DNA of 64,000 nucleotides from Burkholderia sp. Bp9142 (GCF_003853415.1 NZ_QTPP01000003.1:248001-312000), one strand, 5' to 3'. Counted from the stretch's first letter, positions 1 through 9,729 are shown. Notes: generated by a model from the letters alone, not told the origin. A program made the numbers and translations.

Positions 1-676
1 TGTCTAGCACTAGTAGAGTGCGGTCTTGCGGCAAAGCTGCGACTAGCTCGTCGATCCCCGACCTGTCGTCCCGTATCGACAGGCCGAATGCCGTAGCAAC
101 CTTTTGCAAAACCGTTTCCGGAGAGGCAGCAGCGGCAAGCTTGACGAACCGTGTGATATCAAAGCGGCCACATGCCGCCGCATGAGCAACTTCCATTGCT
201 GCGCTTGTTTTCCCGACTCCACCGGCGCCCACCAGTGTCAATATATGCGTCGTGTCCAGTAGTGCCGCGATATTGGAGATCAGTCTGTCGCGTCCCGTGA
301 GTGCCCGGTGCCGTAGCGGGATATCGCCGTCGCCCTGCCTGGCTGGCGTAGCCACCGTCAAATTCGCGCCGGGGGCCTGCCTTTGCGTTAGCAGGTAACC
401 GCGACCGGGTACGGTCAAGATCAGGTCGCGCTGCGGCCCGAGCAATTTTCGCAACGCGGAAAGGTGCACATGCAGATTGTTTTCTTCAACGACCGTTCCG
501 GGCCAGACCGCGTCCATCAATTCATCTTTCGTTACGAGACGTCCCGCCGCTGACAAAAGTACTGCGAGCACGTCAAAGGCACGCGAACCGACATGGATAG
601 TCTCCCCATTACGTCGCAATGAGCGCGTCGACAAATCGACTTCGAGTGTGCCTAGCAACATGGCATCAGGCCTCAT
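1..676 (-). CDS. winged-helix / NTPase transcriptional regulator (5' part)
   Basis: The 3' end lies beyond the window edge; about 225 codons are present. Residues about 1-100 read as an OmpR/CadC-type winged helix (begins LLGTLEVDLSTRSLRRNG, then SRAFDVLAVLLSAAGRLV, ending near GRGYLLT). An NTPase domain follows with a clear Walker A, GAGGVGKTS, encoded near 211-240. This layout matches the family of predicted ATPases carrying an N-terminal DNA-binding winged helix. The start at 676 (MRPDAM) overlaps the 3' end of the upstream PhzF gene by 11 bp; 661 is an alternative start. Overlap suggests translational coupling and a shared transcript. Target genes cannot be told from the sequence. Confidence 0.8.
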   Translation of the reverse strand, partial: MRPDAMLLGTLEVDLSTRSLRRNGETIHVGSRAFDVLAVLLSAAGRLVTKDELMDAVWPGTVVEENNLHVHLSALRKLLGPQRDLILTVPGRGYLLTQRQAPGANLTVATPARQGDGDIPLRHRALTGRDRLISNIAALLDTTHILTLVGAGGVGKTSAAMEVAHAAACGRFDITRFVKLAAAASPETVLQKVATAFGLSIRDDRSGIDELVAALPQDRTLLVLD

Positions 677-1538
677 CAATCAGACAAACCGGGCCACTGA
701 GCCAGCAACCCCTGCTTTCATCGGCCGGATCGCGGAAGTTCACCGTAATCGCGGACGGACGTCCCATCGCCACGCCCTGACGCACGACGACGCCGCGTAC
801 GCCCCGGGCGACGAGCCCATGGCGATGCGCGCCGAACAGCAGCGCTGCCGCTGCGATGCCGGTCGCCGCGTCCTCCGGATAGCCGGATGCGCGCGGGAAT
901 TGCCGTGCCTCAAACACGTGCGGTGCATCAGGATCGTACGAAAACGGATACAGACCGGTCGACGACAGGGCGTCGCATAAGGCTTTGACGAGGTCCAGCT
1001 TCGGCGTGATCGCATTCAGCCGTGAGGTCGTGCGGACCGGCACCAGCGTTTTGGTGCGGCTCGTCGTCGCGTTGACGATGCCGAGAGGCAGCAGATCGCT
1101 CGCATCAAGGTTCAATGCATCGAGTGTTCTGGCGATCAGCGCCGCGTCAATGACCGGCTCGACGCGTCCCGCAGGCTGGCTGACTTCGATCCGCGCGTCG
1201 GACGGGTCGTACCGTGCCTCGACACTGCCGCTCAGCGACTCGATCAGCGCCGTGTTCGTGCACCAGGCGCCGGTGTGACGCAGCAGCCACAATGCGCCCA
1301 GCGCCGCGTGTCCGCACATCTCCATTTCGTGGTCGGGCACAAAAAAGCGGAAGCGGAAATCGTGGCGCGGGTCGACGGCGCGCATCACAAACCCGCTTTC
1401 CAGGCCATACGCGCGGGCCACGTCTTTCATTTGCGCCTCGGACCAGCCGTTCGCGTCGAGCGCAATCGGGGCCGGATTGCCGCCTTCGTCTGTGGTGGAA
1501 AATACTCGTACAAGTCGTACTCGTTGTACGATGCTCAT
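666..1538 (-). CDS. PhzF-family isomerase/epimerase
   Basis: A 290-residue protein of normal PhzF-family length. Family signatures are visible: GNPAPI near residue 21, the catalytic-Glu stretch GLESGF (Glu about 47), MEMCGHAALG in the first half, and DAATGIAAAALLFG in the second half forming the mirrored active site. PhzF of phenazine synthesis isomerises dihydro-3-hydroxyanthranilate, but most relatives act on unknown substrates, and no other phenazine genes lie here. An AGGGAA ribosome site precedes the start. It is transcribed away from the AraC gene at 1748 and overlaps the winged-helix regulator downstream, so the three may form one small regulated unit. Confidence 0.88.
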   Translation of the reverse strand: MSIVQRVRLVRVFSTTDEGGNPAPIALDANGWSEAQMKDVARAYGLESGFVMRAVDPRHDFRFRFFVPDHEMEMCGHAALGALWLLRHTGAWCTNTALIESLSGSVEARYDPSDARIEVSQPAGRVEPVIDAALIARTLDALNLDASDLLPLGIVNATTSRTKTLVPVRTTSRLNAITPKLDLVKALCDALSSTGLYPFSYDPDAPHVFEARQFPRASGYPEDAATGIAAAALLFGAHRHGLVARGVRGVVVRQGVAMGRPSAITVNFRDPADESRGCWLSGPVCLIDEA

Positions 1539-1747
1539 GCGCTTGTTCCCTAACTCATCCCGCCTATCGGGTTGCCGCCTTTTGTGAAGCTAGCGCGAAG
1601 GCCAGCCCGTCGTCCCTCGCAGCATGCACGATCGGCGGTTTTTCTTCGCTTCCATTTGGGACGGAACATACTCACTATTGGGCCATGGCGGTTGCGTTAG
1701 CGTGTTGCCGCAATCCACCCGACACTCCCAAGTCGCAGGTTCTCCTC

Positions 1748-2683
1748 ATGTTTTATCAAACGTCTAAATCGCACATTCCCGCCGACCGCGTGGCCGCGAC
1801 CTGTCGCATCACGATGGCCGATTACGTGACGTCGTGGCACGAGCATGAAGAGTTCATGTTCCTGCTGCCCCATCAAGGCGCGCTGACGCTGACTTCGGAG
1901 CGTTCGAAGCACGCGCAGCGCATCAGCGCCGGCGTGCTTGCGATGGTTCCGGCCGGGATTTTTCACGACACGGCGAGCAATCGCGGAGAGCATTGCCATA
2001 CAGCGGTATATGTGGAGCGCGACTTTGTTTCGTTTTGTGCGCGCAAATCCAATGGTCGGATCGCCAGGGGCGAGGCACCGCGCTACTGCGCGCCGCCACA
2101 TGCACTGCTTGGCGCGCTGCGTTTGCAAAGACAGTTCGACGCGGCCGACAAAACGGGGGAAGCACATGATATGTCGCGGTATCAACACGATCTGGTCGAT
2201 CGGCTGATTGCATCAGCGTGCGTGGAGGCCGTGCTAAGCGCCGCACCGAGCGGTGCCGATCCGAAGGTTTCGCGCGGGCAGTTGGTCTGTGAAATTAAGG
2301 CGTATCTTGACGTCATGCTGGCGGAGCGGATTGATATCGAGGCAATCGCTGCGGAATTCGGCATATCGCGACGGCATCTCACTCGCATCTTCCGCGAGGA
2401 GACAGGCGAAAGCGTCACCGCTTATCAGCTCCGACAACGTGTAACGCGCGCGCGTTCGCTCTTGAACGTTCCCGGCACGACCGTGCTGTCGGCGGCCTTG
2501 AGCGTAGGGATCGGATCGCCGTCCTACCTGGCAAGGCTATTTAACAAGTTCGGTATGCCTTCGCCCCGCGATCTAAAGGCAACGGGGGTGCTCGATGCAA
2601 CTGACGCTTCTTCGCTTCTGTCAACTCCGCCAGACTCAAACCTTCATCCGGTAAATCCTGGCGTACCTAACCGCACGCGATAA
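1748..2683 (+). CDS. AraC-family transcriptional regulator
   Basis: A 311-residue regulator. The N-terminal half looks like a cupin-type ligand domain (WHEHEEFMFLL and GVLAMVPAGIFHD). The C-terminal third has the paired AraC helix-turn-helix: IAAEFGISRRHLTRIFREETG as the first and TTVLSAALSVGIGSPSYLARLFNKFGMPSPRDLK as the second. The frame is open far upstream, to 1214, but that stretch is antisense to PhzF. I chose the ATG at 1748 because the recognisable domain begins there. It is divergent from PhzF across about 210 bp, so control of the PhzF/winged-helix pair is plausible but inferred. Confidence 0.82.
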   Translation: MFYQTSKSHIPADRVAATCRITMADYVTSWHEHEEFMFLLPHQGALTLTSERSKHAQRISAGVLAMVPAGIFHDTASNRGEHCHTAVYVERDFVSFCARKSNGRIARGEAPRYCAPPHALLGALRLQRQFDAADKTGEAHDMSRYQHDLVDRLIASACVEAVLSAAPSGADPKVSRGQLVCEIKAYLDVMLAERIDIEAIAAEFGISRRHLTRIFREETGESVTAYQLRQRVTRARSLLNVPGTTVLSAALSVGIGSPSYLARLFNKFGMPSPRDLKATGVLDATDASSLLSTPPDSNLHPVNPGVPNRTR

Positions 2684-2883
2684 GGGGGCTGCCGGCGGTT
2701 TGGACGCAGCGGTTCCAGACTGTGACACTGAACGGCGGATTCTGATGGCTGTTATCGAGAATTTCGAAAGTCTGCTCGGGGCCGATTGCTGCCGATGGTC
2801 GAATTCCCCATTGCGCGCACCGGCATGCGTGGATATGAACCTGCCGCCGTTGCGCCAGATGACGCACGCCCAACTTCGCCACC

Positions 2884-3798
2884 TCAAAAAATCGACCTTC
2901 CCGAATAAGTCGTCAACCACTCCAAAGCCCGGGTCCCCGCCAGCGAGTTCCCGTTAGCATCGAGCCCCGGCGCCCACACGCACACGGCCATCTCCCCCGG
3001 CAGCACCGCGACGATCCCGCCGCCGACGCCGCTTTTCGCCGGCAGGCCGACGCGATAGACGAAGTCGCCCGCCGCGTCATAGGTGCCGCAGGTCAGCATC
3101 AGCGCCGACAGCCGCTTGGCCGAACTCGCGTCGACGATCCGCTCGCCGGTGACGGGCGCGACGCCGCCGTTCGCGAGAAACAGCGCGGCTTGCGCGAGCT
3201 CGACGCAGTTCATCGTGATCGCGCACTGGCGGCAATACGCGTCGACCACCGTGTCGGGCGGCATCTGCATGTTGCCGAAGCTCGCCATGAAATGCGCCAT
3301 CGCGCGGTTGCGTTCCGCGTGCTGGAGCTCCGACAGCGCGACGCGCGAATCGTAGTCGACGTCGATCGCGCCGATCAGCCGCCGCACGAATTCGACGAGC
3401 GCGGTCTCGGCTTTCACGAAGCGGCGGCACAGCACGTCGGTGACGACCAGCGCGCCGGCGTTGATGAACGGATTGCGCGGCTTGCCGCGCTCGCTTTCGA
3501 GCTGAACCAGCGAATTGAACGCGTTGCCGGACGGCTCGCGGCCGACCCGCTCCCACAGCGCATCGCCGAGCAGCTGGAACGCGAGCGTGCACGCGAACAG
3601 CTTCGAGATGCTCTGGATCGAGAAGCGCTCCCGCGCGTCGCCGACCGTGTAAACGTTTCCGTCGAGCGTCACGACGGCCATCCCGAACTTGTCGGCGGGC
3701 ACCGTCGCGAGCTCGGGAATGTAGTCGGCGACGCGTCCCTGGCCGATCCAGGGGGCGAGTTCGGTGTGGATGCGTTCGAGGATCGGCTGGTAGTTCAT
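2884..3798 (-). CDS. glsA: glutaminase (GlsA family)
   Basis: A 304-residue protein that hydrolyses L-glutamine to glutamate and ammonia in the cytoplasm. It carries the beta-lactamase-like Ser-x-x-Lys motif of the family (FSIQSISKLF) and the conserved stretches NPFINAGALV, NGGVAP and AKSGVGGGI. Length matches E. coli GlsA-type enzymes (about 310). The frame is open upstream to 4809, but that is antisense to the response regulator. The ATG at 3798 gives the family N-terminus MNYQPILERI. It is divergent from the two-component system at 4021. Ammonia release can help acid survival; the sequence does not show whether that is its role here. Confidence 0.93.
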   Translation of the reverse strand: MNYQPILERIHTELAPWIGQGRVADYIPELATVPADKFGMAVVTLDGNVYTVGDARERFSIQSISKLFACTLAFQLLGDALWERVGREPSGNAFNSLVQLESERGKPRNPFINAGALVVTDVLCRRFVKAETALVEFVRRLIGAIDVDYDSRVALSELQHAERNRAMAHFMASFGNMQMPPDTVVDAYCRQCAITMNCVELAQAALFLANGGVAPVTGERIVDASSAKRLSALMLTCGTYDAAGDFVYRVGLPAKSGVGGGIVAVLPGEMAVCVWAPGLDANGNSLAGTRALEWLTTYSGRSIF

Positions 3799-4020
3799 CA
3801 CGTGAGGCAGGGCGGGCGCGCGGCCCGGTTTTCGCGGAGCCCGTATGGAACCGTTTCGGCGCCGGTTCGTCAAGCGCGGCGGCCATCGCGCCCTTATTTT
3901 CGAAATCGGCAAACAGGTGATCGGCGGGCGCAGTATCATGCGGTACGTTTCGGCCGATGGCCGGCAGCCGGCGCAAGCCCGCCGCCGCCGCGGTCTCCCC
4001 GTATGATCCGACCGCTGCCC

Positions 4021-4731
4021 ATGTCTTTTCGCATCCTGCTCGTCGAAGACGATACTCGCCTGTCCACGCTGATCGCCGGCTACCTGCGCAAGAACGACTA
4101 TGAAGTCGATACTGTGCTGCATGGTGACGCCGCCGTGCCGGCGATCCTGTCCACGCGCCCGGATCTCGTCATTCTCGACGTGAACCTGCCGGGCAAGGAC
4201 GGTTTCGAGATCTGCCGCGAGGCGCGCAAGCAGTACGACGGCGTGATCATCATGGTGACGGCGCGCGACGAGCCGTTCGACGAACTGCTCGGCCTCGAAT
4301 TCGGCGCCGACGACTACGTGCACAAGCCGGTCGAGCCGCGCATCCTGCTCGCGCGGATCAAGGCGCAACTGCGCCGCGCGCCCGCGCGCGCGGCCGAAGG
4401 CGCCGCGCCGCAGCCGGAGCGCTATACGTTCGGTCAGTTCTCGATCGACCGCACCGACCGCTCGGTCGTGCTGCCCGGCGGCGGCTCGCCCGACCTCACG
4501 TCGGCCGAGTTCGACCTGCTGTGGGTGCTGGTGTGCCATGCAGGGGAGGTGGTCAGCCGCGACGACCTGATGCTGCAGCTGCGCGGCGTCGAGTTCGACG
4601 GCCTCGACCGCACGATCGACGGGCGCATCTCGAAGCTGCGCCGCAAGCTGCACGACGATGCGGGCAACCCGCAGCGGATCAAGACGATCCGCAGCAAGGG
4701 TTACCAGTTCAGCAAGCATGCGTGGGCATGA
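4021..4731 (+). CDS. rstA: OmpR-family response regulator, RstA-like
   Basis: A 236-residue regulator. The receiver domain (residues 1-about 120) has the acidic pair EDD, the phosphoacceptor Asp in VILDVNLPGKDG, the T of MVTARDE and the K of YVHKPVEP. The C-terminal OmpR winged helix includes LTSAEFDLLWVLVCHAGEVV and ends IRSKGYQF. The start at 4021 gives the standard MSFRILLVEDD. The histidine kinase follows after 64 bp in the same direction, making a standard operon. The RstA assignment rests on overall likeness and on the kinase; OmpR family membership is certain, the ortholog name less so. Confidence 0.85.
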   Translation: MSFRILLVEDDTRLSTLIAGYLRKNDYEVDTVLHGDAAVPAILSTRPDLVILDVNLPGKDGFEICREARKQYDGVIIMVTARDEPFDELLGLEFGADDYVHKPVEPRILLARIKAQLRRAPARAAEGAAPQPERYTFGQFSIDRTDRSVVLPGGGSPDLTSAEFDLLWVLVCHAGEVVSRDDLMLQLRGVEFDGLDRTIDGRISKLRRKLHDDAGNPQRIKTIRSKGYQFSKHAWA

Positions 4732-4795
4732 CGCCGCACCGGCGCGACGCCGCCGGCCGCCGCATCCCCGCATCGCACGATAGCCGGAAGCCGCG

Positions 4796-5926
4796 ATGAT
4801 CCGACGCACCCGTTCGCACCCCGATGCACCGCCGCTTTCGCCGCCGCGCTATGTCAAATGGCGCTGGCTGCATTTCCGCCGCGCATGGACCGACACGCGC
4901 GCCGACCGCATTCCGAGCTGGTCGCGCCTGTACGTGCGCACCTACGTGCACCTGCTCGGCCTCGTGCTGCTGACCGCGCTCGTGCCGGCGCTCGCGCTGT
5001 GCGTCGTGTTGTCGCCGGAAGTCGTGTGGCACGCGTTCGACGCGCTGCCGGGCGATGTCTGGATCGTGCTCGCGTTCGTGTTCGCCGCGCCCGCGCTCGC
5101 GGCGTACCGGTGGATGCGGCCGGTCTGGTCCGATCTCGTGATGGTGCGCGAGCGCGCGATCGACTTCACCGGCGGGCGTTTCAACACGCGCGCGCGGGAG
5201 TCGCACAGCGTGATCATCGGCCCGCTCGCGCGCACGCTGAATGCGCTCGCGATGCGCATGGAGCGGCTGATCGCCGCGCAGCGCGACCTGACGAACGGGA
5301 TCTCGCACGAGCTGCGCACGCCGCTCGCGCGCGTGCGCTTCGCGCTCGAGATGCTGCGCGAGCCGGGCTCCGCCGCCGAATACCACGGTGCGCTGGAGAG
5401 CATCGCGCAGGACGTGACCGAGCTCGAGGAGCTGATCGACATGAGCCTCACGTATGCGCGGCTCGAATACAGCTCGCTGCAGTCGAACCTCGAGCTGACC
5501 GCGCCGGTCGCGTGGTTCGAGCACCAGGTCAGCGATGCGCAACTGCTGTATCCGGAACGCGCGATCGAGTCGCGCATCGCGATCGCGTCGGACCTGCGCG
5601 TGAAGATGGACCGGCGGCTGATGTCGTACGCGATGCGCAACCTGCTGCGCAACGCGAGCAAGTATGCGAAAGCGCAGATCGTCGTCGGGATCGCGATCGA
5701 GCACGGCAACATCGCGATCTTCGTCGAGGACGACGGCCCGGGCGTGCCGGAAAACGAACGCGAGCGGATCTTCGATGCGTTCGTGCGCCTCGACCGCCGC
5801 ACCGGCGGCTACGGGCTCGGCCTCGCGATCACGCGGCAGGTGCTCCACGCGCACAACGGCCGGATCGCGGTCGTCGACCCGGCTGAACTCGGCGGCGCGC
5901 GCTTCGAGATCAGCTGGCCGATCTGA
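4796..5926 (+). CDS. sensor histidine kinase, RstB-like
   Basis: A 376-residue membrane kinase. Two hydrophobic segments near residues 50-70 and 85-105 are separated by only a short loop, so it has almost no periplasmic sensor domain. A HAMP-like linker follows. The H-box is GISHELRTPLARVRFAL, the N-box NLLRNASKYA, and the G-boxes are VEDDGPGVPE and GGYGLGLAI. It should phosphorylate the regulator encoded just upstream. The very small extracytoplasmic part suggests it senses something in or near the membrane or a partner protein, unlike typical RstB with a larger loop. Confidence 0.87.
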   Translation: MIRRTRSHPDAPPLSPPRYVKWRWLHFRRAWTDTRADRIPSWSRLYVRTYVHLLGLVLLTALVPALALCVVLSPEVVWHAFDALPGDVWIVLAFVFAAPALAAYRWMRPVWSDLVMVRERAIDFTGGRFNTRARESHSVIIGPLARTLNALAMRMERLIAAQRDLTNGISHELRTPLARVRFALEMLREPGSAAEYHGALESIAQDVTELEELIDMSLTYARLEYSSLQSNLELTAPVAWFEHQVSDAQLLYPERAIESRIAIASDLRVKMDRRLMSYAMRNLLRNASKYAKAQIVVGIAIEHGNIAIFVEDDGPGVPENERERIFDAFVRLDRRTGGYGLGLAITRQVLHAHNGRIAVVDPAELGGARFEISWPI

Positions 5927-5933
5927 CCGCCTG

Positions 5934-5970
5934 TCCGGCGCGGCCGGGGCACGAGGCCGCCGCGCCGCGG
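5934..5970. terminator. possible GC-rich hairpin between convergent genes
   Basis: The 75-bp gap between the converging kinase and patatin genes holds an imperfect inverted repeat, GGCGCGGCC against GGCCGCCGCGCC. There is no following T tract, so it could be a bidirectional pause or termination hairpin only at low confidence. Confidence 0.3.
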
Positions 5971-6001
5971 ATGCCGCCGCGGCGACCGCCGCACGCCGGG
6001 A

Positions 6002-8422
6002 TCAATACGTGCGGCCGAGCTGCAGGTAGATGTTGCGCCGCCCGCCCGGCGCGAGCGCGACGCCCATGTACAGCGGACCGAACGCGGTCGACAGGCTCGT
6101 GAAGAACGTATAGCTCTGCTTGAGCGTGCCGCCGCCGACCTTCACGCCGCTCGACCACACGTTGCCGACTTCCGCGCTGGCGCCGACCGACAGCGCCTTG
6201 ATCGGGGACGCGTTGAACGTCATCAGCTGGTTCATGTAGGTCACGTTGCCGTACGCGAGTTCGTTGCCGGTCAGCTGGTCGGCCGCATACGCGGCCAGAT
6301 GCTGGAACCCGCCGAGCGTGAAGTTGAACGCGTTGATCAGGTTGGTGCCGCCGATGCTCTTGCCGCCCTCGATCGTTGCACTGACGCTGTGCCGGCCGAA
6401 CTGCTGCGCGATCATCGCCTTGCCGTAGAGCTCGGTGTAAGGCGTATTGGACGTATCGGCGAGGTCCTCCGCGGACTGGCTGTTGTGCGACCACAGCGAC
6501 CGTTCGACACGGAATTCGCCGTAGTAGCCGCGGCGCGGGAACATCGGATCGTCGAGTTGATCGATGACGAGCCGCGCGCGCGCGGTCAGCGCCTGCGACG
6601 TGAAGCTCGGCCAGATCAGCGTCGAGCTGCCGTCGTCGAACGGGAACGGCAGGTTGTAGTTCGGCGAGCCGTGCCCGGTCGCGTAGCCGATACCCATCCG
6701 GAAGTCGCCGAGCCGCGCGATCGGCAGGCCGAAGTCGAGCCCGGTGCGCGCCGTCTGCATCAAGTACTGGTTCAGCTTCACCTCGCCGCTGTTGTCGTAC
6801 AGGTTCACGTAGCGACGCTGATATTCCGCATAGGGCGAAATATACAAACCGTATGCGGCCGGCAACGGCTGCCGCAATTCGACGCGCGCCGACTGCAGGT
6901 CGCTGCCGATCGTCGTGTCCGCGCGGAATTCGAGGCCCGATTCGGTGAGCCACGGACGCCGGTAGCCGACGTGCAGGCGGAAGCCGCCCTCGTCGGTCGA
7001 ACTGCTCGACATCCCGACGCCGAACAGCAGGAAATTCGGCCCCCAGTATTTCTCGCGCGCATCGATCTCGAGCACGTTCTCGTCACCGTGGCTCACGATC
7101 TGCTGCGACACGCTCTCGAAATTGCCGCCGGTCGTCAGCCCGAGCAGGTCCTGGCTGACGGTCGCCGGATCGTAGGTGTCGCCCGGTTTCACGTGCAGCG
7201 CGTCGCTGACGACACGCTTCGGCACGCCGCCGGTCGTCTTGATCTCGATCCGCGTGATGCGGATCGGCGGCGGCAGCGGTTGCGCATGCGCGGACCGGTA
7301 AGCCGCGTACTGTTCCGGCGTGAGCGCGAAGTGCCTGAGCCGCGGCAGCGCCGCGGTCGCGGCGGCCGCACCGGCGGCGATCGCCTGCTTCGCATTCTGG
7401 AAATCGGTGAACGCGAGCGCGCCGAGGTCGGGCGTGAGCAGCACGTCCTGCGCGGCGAGCTGCTTGCGCTGCGACGTGACGTTCTGGCGGATCAGGATGC
7501 CGACCATCTGCTGCATCACGTCGGCCGGCGACGCGAGCGCGTCGAGCGGACGCAGCGGCGAGCCGATGTCGACGGCGATCACGACCTTCGCACCCATCTG
7601 CCGCGCGGTGTCGACCGGCAGGTTGCTGACGAGCCCGCCGTCGACGAGTGCGCGGCCGTTGATCTCGGCCGGCGCGAACAGGCCGGGCATCGCCATGCTC
7701 GCGCGGATCGCGAGCGGCAGCGAGCCGCGATCCAGCACGACCATCTGGCCCGTCTGCAGGTCGGTCGCGACCGCGCGATACGGGATCGGCAGCTGGTCGA
7801 ACGGCTGGTTGGTCGGCACCGCGGCCGTCCAGTTCGCGAGCAGCGCCTGCAGCCGGTTGCCCTGCACGAGGCCGACCGGCGCCTTCACGCCCTTCTTGCC
7901 GAAGCCGAGCGTCAGGCTGTTGATGTACAGGCGCTCGTCCTCGCGGCTGCTTTGCGGCAGGTCGGCACGGTCGGTCACGTCGAATGCGATGTCGGCCAGG
8001 TTCACCTCCGACAGCCGCTTTTTCATCTCGTCGGCGGCCATCCCGCTCGCATACAGGCCGCCGACCACGGCGCCCATGCTGGTGCCGGCGACGCAGTCGA
8101 TCGGGATGCGGTTGTCCTCGAGCACCTTCAGCACGCCGAGGTGCGCGTACCCGCGGGCGCCGCCGCCGGACAGCACGAGACCGATCGACGGCCGGCCGGC
8201 CGGACCGCCGTCGGCGTTGCAGGTCGGCGCGGGCGTCGCGGCGGGGGCGGCGCCCGTCGTGGCAGATGCCGCCGGTGCGGCGGCAGCGGCCGCCGTGGCG
8301 GTGCGGGTGGCGGTGTCGGCGGCCGGCAGGGGCTGCGCGGCAACGGTGCAGCACCAGAGCGCAGCGAGCGTTGCGCCGAGCTGGCGCACCCTTGGCCAGC
8401 GGAGAGAAGCGGTCGCTGTCAT
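6002..8422 (-). CDS. patatin-like phospholipase with Omp85 barrel (PlpD type, type Vd secretion)
   Basis: An 806-residue protein. A signal peptide (ending near AAQ, residue 30) and a low-complexity Ala/Thr linker lead to a patatin lipase domain. That domain has the oxyanion loop GGGARGYAHLG (about residues 86-96), the nucleophile Ser115 in GTSMG and the Asp261 of DGG, so the Ser/Asp dyad is complete. A POTRA-like segment follows from about residue 400 (IRITRIEIKTTGG), then a BamA/Omp85-type barrel ending in Tyr (LQLGRTY). This is the layout of PlpD-type Vd autotransporters that export a phospholipase A1. The start at 8422 gives a sensible signal peptide; an upstream in-frame ATG at 8473 does not. 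Confidence 0.92.
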   Translation of the reverse strand: MTATASLRWPRVRQLGATLAALWCCTVAAQPLPAADTATRTATAAAAAAPAASATTGAAPAATPAPTCNADGGPAGRPSIGLVLSGGGARGYAHLGVLKVLEDNRIPIDCVAGTSMGAVVGGLYASGMAADEMKKRLSEVNLADIAFDVTDRADLPQSSREDERLYINSLTLGFGKKGVKAPVGLVQGNRLQALLANWTAAVPTNQPFDQLPIPYRAVATDLQTGQMVVLDRGSLPLAIRASMAMPGLFAPAEINGRALVDGGLVSNLPVDTARQMGAKVVIAVDIGSPLRPLDALASPADVMQQMVGILIRQNVTSQRKQLAAQDVLLTPDLGALAFTDFQNAKQAIAAGAAAATAALPRLRHFALTPEQYAAYRSAHAQPLPPPIRITRIEIKTTGGVPKRVVSDALHVKPGDTYDPATVSQDLLGLTTGGNFESVSQQIVSHGDENVLEIDAREKYWGPNFLLFGVGMSSSSTDEGGFRLHVGYRRPWLTESGLEFRADTTIGSDLQSARVELRQPLPAAYGLYISPYAEYQRRYVNLYDNSGEVKLNQYLMQTARTGLDFGLPIARLGDFRMGIGYATGHGSPNYNLPFPFDDGSSTLIWPSFTSQALTARARLVIDQLDDPMFPRRGYYGEFRVERSLWSHNSQSAEDLADTSNTPYTELYGKAMIAQQFGRHSVSATIEGGKSIGGTNLINAFNFTLGGFQHLAAYAADQLTGNELAYGNVTYMNQLMTFNASPIKALSVGASAEVGNVWSSGVKVGGGTLKQSYTFFTSLSTAFGPLYMGVALAPGGRRNIYLQLGRTY

Positions 8423-8694
8423 GGTGGAATACTGGGCGTGATCGGGCGTCGGACGCCTGCCTGGAGCAGGCAAGACCGAGAGATTACCGTGTTTTACAAG
8501 CGCAACGCGAGAGGCCGATGCGTAGCCGCAGGCCTGCCGAAACGCGTTTTCGGCAATTTCGTCGCGAAAAAATCATCGGAATTGCTTAAAGTATCGGCAC
8601 GATTTGCCGCTAAGTCCGTGATGGGGCTGCAAAGACGCGCCGCGGGGATGCGGCATGGCCGTTCCGGCCCGTTCGTTCGAAAAAAGGGCTTGAT

Positions 8695-9729
8695 ATGTCG
8701 ACACCGCTGTTCGGAAAGTTGTTTGCGCAACCCGTTGCGATCGACCCTGGAACAGCGAGTACGCGGATCTATACGCACGAGCGCGGCGTGGTGCTGAACC
8801 AGCCGTCGGTCGTCTGCTTTCGCAAGGGCGGCGCGTCCGACGCGCGGCCGACGCTCGAAGCGGTTGGCGAACTCGCGAAGGCGCTGCTCGGCCGCGAGCC
8901 GGCGCATCTCGAGGCCGTGCGGCCCATGCGGCACGGCGTGATCGCCGATGCGCACGCGGCCGAGCAGATGATCCGCCGCTTCATCGACATGTCGCGCACG
9001 CGTTCGCGCTTCGGCCGGCGCGTCGAGGTCACGCTGTGCGTGCCGTCGGATGCGACGGCGGTCGAGCGTCGCGCGATCCGCGAGGCCGCGTTCGCGGCCG
9101 GTGTATCGGACGTCGAACTGATCGAGGAAGCGCTTGCCGCCGGGCTCGGCGCGGGGCTGCCGGTGACCGAGCCGGTCGGCTCGATGGTCGTCGACATCGG
9201 CGCCGGGACGACGGAAGTCGCGGTGATCGCGCTGGGCGGCATCGTCTACCGCGAGGCGATCCGCGTCGGCGGCAACCAGTTCGACGCGGCGATCGTCAAC
9301 CACGTGCGCAACCTGTACGGCGTGCTGCTCGGCGAGCAAACCGCCGAGCGCGTGAAGCAGACGATCGGCTCGGCCACCCGCGCCGTGCCGCGCACGTCGA
9401 CGCGCGCGATCGGACGCGGCGTCGAGGACGGCCTGCCGCGCTCGATCGAGCTGTCCAACCACGATGTGGCGGACGCGCTGGCCGCGCCGCTCAAGCAGGT
9501 GATCGGCGCGGTGAAGTCGGTGCTGGAAAACGCGCCGGCCGAACTCGTGACCGACATCGCGCATCGCGGCGTGGTGCTGACGGGCGGCGGCGCGCTGCTC
9601 GCGGATCTCGAACGCTTGCTGCGCGACGAGACCGGGCTGAGCGCGCGGATTGCCGACGAGCCGGCCACCTGCGCGGTGCGCGGCGCCGGCGAGGCGATGG
9701 GACGGCTCGCGATGTGCCGGGTGGATTGA
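8695..9729 (+). CDS. MreB-like actin paralogue (orphan)
   Basis: A 344-residue actin-fold protein. It shows the phosphate-1 loop DPGTASTRIY (usually DLGTANTLIY), NQPSVVCF, the phosphate-2 loop VDIGAGTTEVAVI and the adenosine motif LTGGGALLADLERLL. Length matches MreB (about 347), but several normally invariant positions differ (Pro for Leu, Ser for Asn, Arg for Leu in the first loop). No mreC, mreD, pbp2 or rodA is adjacent, so it is probably a second, diverged copy, not the essential cell-shape gene. An AAAAAAGGG ribosome site precedes the ATG. Whether it polymerises or helps the neighbouring envelope exporters is unknown. Confidence 0.85.
   Translation: MSTPLFGKLFAQPVAIDPGTASTRIYTHERGVVLNQPSVVCFRKGGASDARPTLEAVGELAKALLGREPAHLEAVRPMRHGVIADAHAAEQMIRRFIDMSRTRSRFGRRVEVTLCVPSDATAVERRAIREAAFAAGVSDVELIEEALAAGLGAGLPVTEPVGSMVVDIGAGTTEVAVIALGGIVYREAIRVGGNQFDAAIVNHVRNLYGVLLGEQTAERVKQTIGSATRAVPRTSTRAIGRGVEDGLPRSIELSNHDVADALAAPLKQVIGAVKSVLENAPAELVTDIAHRGVVLTGGGALLADLERLLRDETGLSARIADEPATCAVRGAGEAMGRLAMCRVD

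Noticed and set aside
2700-2957. An 85-codon plus-strand frame after the AraC gene
   Set aside because: No domain, overlaps the end of glutaminase, and its C-terminal residues are antisense to that gene.
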